Assembly (NCBI RefSeq): GCF_036785885.1
Contig: NC_092323.1
Location: 9,308,501-9,372,500, forward strand
Direction of reading: 5' to 3'
Source: Coffea arabica
Lineage: Eukaryota; Streptophyta; Magnoliopsida; Gentianales; Rubiaceae
DNA: 64,000 nucleotides
The notes beneath the pieces were generated by a model. It searched no databases. It was given only the letters and a program-made list of their open reading frames with translations, and was not told the origin of the DNA. The number at the start of each line of letters is the position of its first letter. Positions within the stretch are counted from its first letter, which is position 1. Below, piece by piece: positions 62,091-64,000 of the stretch. The position numbers and the translations under genes are program-made.

Positions 62091-62588
62091 TTATGTCGCA
62101 AATACAAGATTATCATATCCTTCACAAACTGACAAACACATCTTAATGGCTAAAAACCATACGCCAAAGACCAACAATATGCAAACTAACAAACACATCT
62201 TCGCAAACTCCAACTCCTTAATCACTTTCGCCATCCAGTCACTAGAAGATGGCGGACTGGGAAAGTAATACTTTTCTTCTAACACCTCCAGCCTCATTCT
62301 GTTGGCAATCAACCCCAAGATCGGATAGCCTCTTCCAGTCCTAAGCGCAGCTTCCAAAACTGAAGCCCAATCATCATGCCTGTAAAGCTCTTTAAACAAA
62401 TCACATAATTCATTTTTCAGCAAAACATTTGTCACCTGAGCTCGTGCAACAGGTTCTGCCGGACGATTTCGACACCCATTTCCCATAGGATAAGCTGCTC
62501 CACGAACAACAGCCAGTTGATTGACCTCTTCATCCACCTCTGGATAATATAATTGAACAGTAGGAAATCTTGCGCTTCCGCTCGCCAT
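62091..62588 (-). CDS. Unknown protein B, paralogue of A
   Basis: From ATG at 62588 the frame gives up to 165 residues. The block LLKNELCDLFKELYRHDDWA, then ILGLIANRMRLEVLEEK, aligns with LLRNEIYDLFKSFYRH and FLQIIAGRMEVEVEEQ of protein A. The N-termini also align (FPTVQLYYPEVDEEVNQL against IGVLRDLHPNIEVMLNRL). The C-terminal 45 residues include a hydrophobic stretch (CLLVCILLVFGVWFLAI). They may be intron read-through or a membrane tail. Both genes lie on the strand opposite to the Helitron genes. I do not recognise the family. The similarity suggests duplication or a two-exon arrangement. Confidence 0.5.
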   Translation of the reverse strand: MASGSARFPTVQLYYPEVDEEVNQLAVVRGAAYPMGNGCRNRPAEPVARAQVTNVLLKNELCDLFKELYRHDDWASVLEAALRTGRGYPILGLIANRMRLEVLEEKYYFPSPPSSSDWMAKVIKELEFAKMCLLVCILLVFGVWFLAIKMCLSVCEGYDNLVFAT

Positions 62589-62859
62589 TTGCAAACGCTA
62601 ACTATCTACAGACAAGTACCGAATATATACTACTTCTCACTGTATGAGCTTCAACTACGTAAGGAACAAACAATACTACAGACCCGTGAATTTTCTGTAC
62701 TTTTTACCCTGCTCCCTCCCTGCAAATTACACGTCTCATACCACCTGCACACGGAAACAACTAGCTGCCATGCAAATGTCAACACCAGATATATTCTAAC
62801 ACCGTGAATAGGGATGAACATTCTGGTACATCTATGCCTTTGTACGGTAATAAAACTTA

Positions 62860-63140
62860 ATAGACTAACATCCCTTAATAAATTTAATAAACGTAATAAA
62901 GATATAATAACTCAAACATATTATAAACATATAAAAAATAAATACTAGTACATAATTTAATAAATATAAAATAAAATAATAATATATACCAATACTAATC
63001 TATATATAATTTAATAAACCTATATACTAATATATATAATACTAATATATACTAATACTAATTTACATATAATTTAATAAATTTACATATACACAATATT
63101 AATTTAATATATACACATACAAATTAAGCATTAATAATCC
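62860..63140. repeat. AT-rich low-complexity tract
   Basis: Units of TAATATATAC, AATTTAATAAA and TACTAATA repeat irregularly, with almost no G or C. It is the most AT-rich block of the window. Confidence 0.8.
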
Positions 63141-63261
63141 CCCCTACACGTACAAATAATTAAGTATTAATTATTCATCCATCTAAACCAAAACCTCTTT
63201 TTTCTTAACTAACTTTTTAAAACCATTTTATTCAACACACATTTACAAACCAGAAACCAAG

Positions 63262-63360
63262 GGCCTGTTTGGAAGCCAAGTTTTTAAGCAAGTTTTTTAC
63301 CTACTAGTTTTTTAACAATTTTTGCTACAGGAACCCCAAAAAATTTATTCAAAATTTTTA
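63262..63360 (+). mobile_element. MITE/hAT-like terminus, GGGCCTGTTTGGAAG family
   Basis: It starts GGGCCTGTTTGGAAGCC and continues with GTTTTTTACC, ACTTCAAAAATACAC-type sequence as in the element at 11481. Only one end is seen; the other end must lie beyond 64000 or be lost. The following GC-rich segment (63440-63520) may belong to it. Confidence 0.45.
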
Positions 63361-63599
63361 ACCTATACACTTCAAAAATACACAAAAACTTTCCCTTCAA
63401 CTTTTCTTCTTTTTCCTCCCCCACCCAACCTACCACATCCTCCGCCGCTGGCCACCACCTCCACCACCGCTTTCGGCGCCGGTCACTATTCCGGCCGCCA
63501 GTTCCGGCCTTCCTCTTTTTTTTTTCTCTCTCCCTCACCCCCTCTCCACCTCTCCACTCCCCCTTTGACCGATCTGTTGGTGCCCTTCTGAAAATTTTT

Positions 63600-64000
63600 T
63601 CATTTTTTTTTCTCCCTCCCCCTCCCCTCTTCGCCTCTGCCTCCCCCGTCACTCTCCCCCTCCCCCTTTGACTGATCTAGTTGCGCGACCAGATCTCAAA
63701 AGAGGAGAGGGGAAGGAGAGGGGAAGGAGAGGGGCGGCGGGGGAAGGAAGGGGAAGGGGAGGGGCGCGACCAGATCGCTTCGCGAAGGGGGAGAGGGAGG
63801 GTGGTGGGGGCGGGGAGGGGCGGCGGGGGAAGAAAGGGGAAGGGGAAGGGGAGAGGGAGAGGGAGAGGGAGAAGAGGGATGGCGGGGAAGGGAGAGGGAG
63901 GGGTGGCGGGGGAGGGAGAGGGGAAGAGAAAAAAAGCAAAAAAAAAAAGGGGTGGCGGGGAAGGAAGGGGAGAGGGAGAGGGAGAGGGAGGAGGAGAGGG
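63600..64000. repeat. Purine-rich low-complexity block
   Basis: From about 63700 nearly all bases are G or A on +, in GGGGAAGGAGAGGGG and (GGGAGA)n forms; before that the strand is CT-rich. Two GCGCGACCAGATC units (63685 and 63757) interrupt it. Proline-rich or basic frames here are compositional artefacts. The block runs off the window end. Confidence 0.85.

Noticed and set aside
63284..63939. Basic or Pro/Ser-rich frames on both strands
   Set aside because: They come from GA/CT low-complexity DNA and have no domain.

Overview
The window is nuclear DNA from a flowering plant. It is AT-rich, with introns, microsatellites and dense, nested transposable elements. The WUSCHEL protein keeps tail blocks (around YGYGS, MEKSFRDCSIS and TLPLFPMH) that look most like asterid orthologues, so an asterid eudicot is likely. 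I cannot name the species.

Left part (1-15 kb), host genes. WUSCHEL lies on + in three exons (1245-2856). Convergent to it on - is an 11-exon gene (7119-11167) for a Swd2/WDR82-type WD40 protein of the COMPASS H3K4 methyltransferase, closest to the S2La/S2Lb pair. A 116-residue unknown protein is at 14491-14841 (-). A WEB/DUF827 coiled-coil gene (24153-25349, -) lies further right. WUS next to a WEB gene recalls the Arabidopsis neighbourhood, so the first 25 kb appears to be an old syntenic block into which elements have inserted.

Mobile elements with boundaries I could define: a 892-bp MULE-type MITE (12853-13744, 9-bp target duplication) inside a tRNA-type SINE; a 5.8-kb two-gene MULE (15485-21282, 296-bp terminal inverted repeats, 9-bp duplication) with a transposase gene on + and a GRF-zinc-finger/coiled-coil/membrane protein gene on -; a hAT-type element (22364-23262, 8-bp duplication) carrying another MITE inside; and a solo LTR (33567-34333, 5-bp duplication).

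The 36.4-50.2 kb block is one Ty3/gypsy element of the Tat type on the minus strand. It has 0.9-kb LTRs, gag, protease, RT, two RNase H domains and integrase, plus an antisense extra ORF (38.9-42.0 kb) with a plant-mobile-domain-like region and a coiled-coil tail. It sits in a diverged AT-rich tandem repeat. From 51.5 to 60.2 kb follows a decayed Helitron with Rep, Pif1-type helicase and an RPA-like gene. Two related minus-strand ORFs of unknown function lie at 60.9-62.6 kb. The window ends in an AT-rich stretch, one MITE-like terminus and a strongly purine-rich block.

The host genes are intact. The element genes carry many nonsense codons, and most could have arisen by C-to-T change from CGA, CAA or CAG, as expected of methylated, silenced elements. 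Stretches 29.2-33.5 kb (promoter-like start, T-rich intron-like sequence, no recognisable CDS) and 25.4-27.1 kb remain unexplained.
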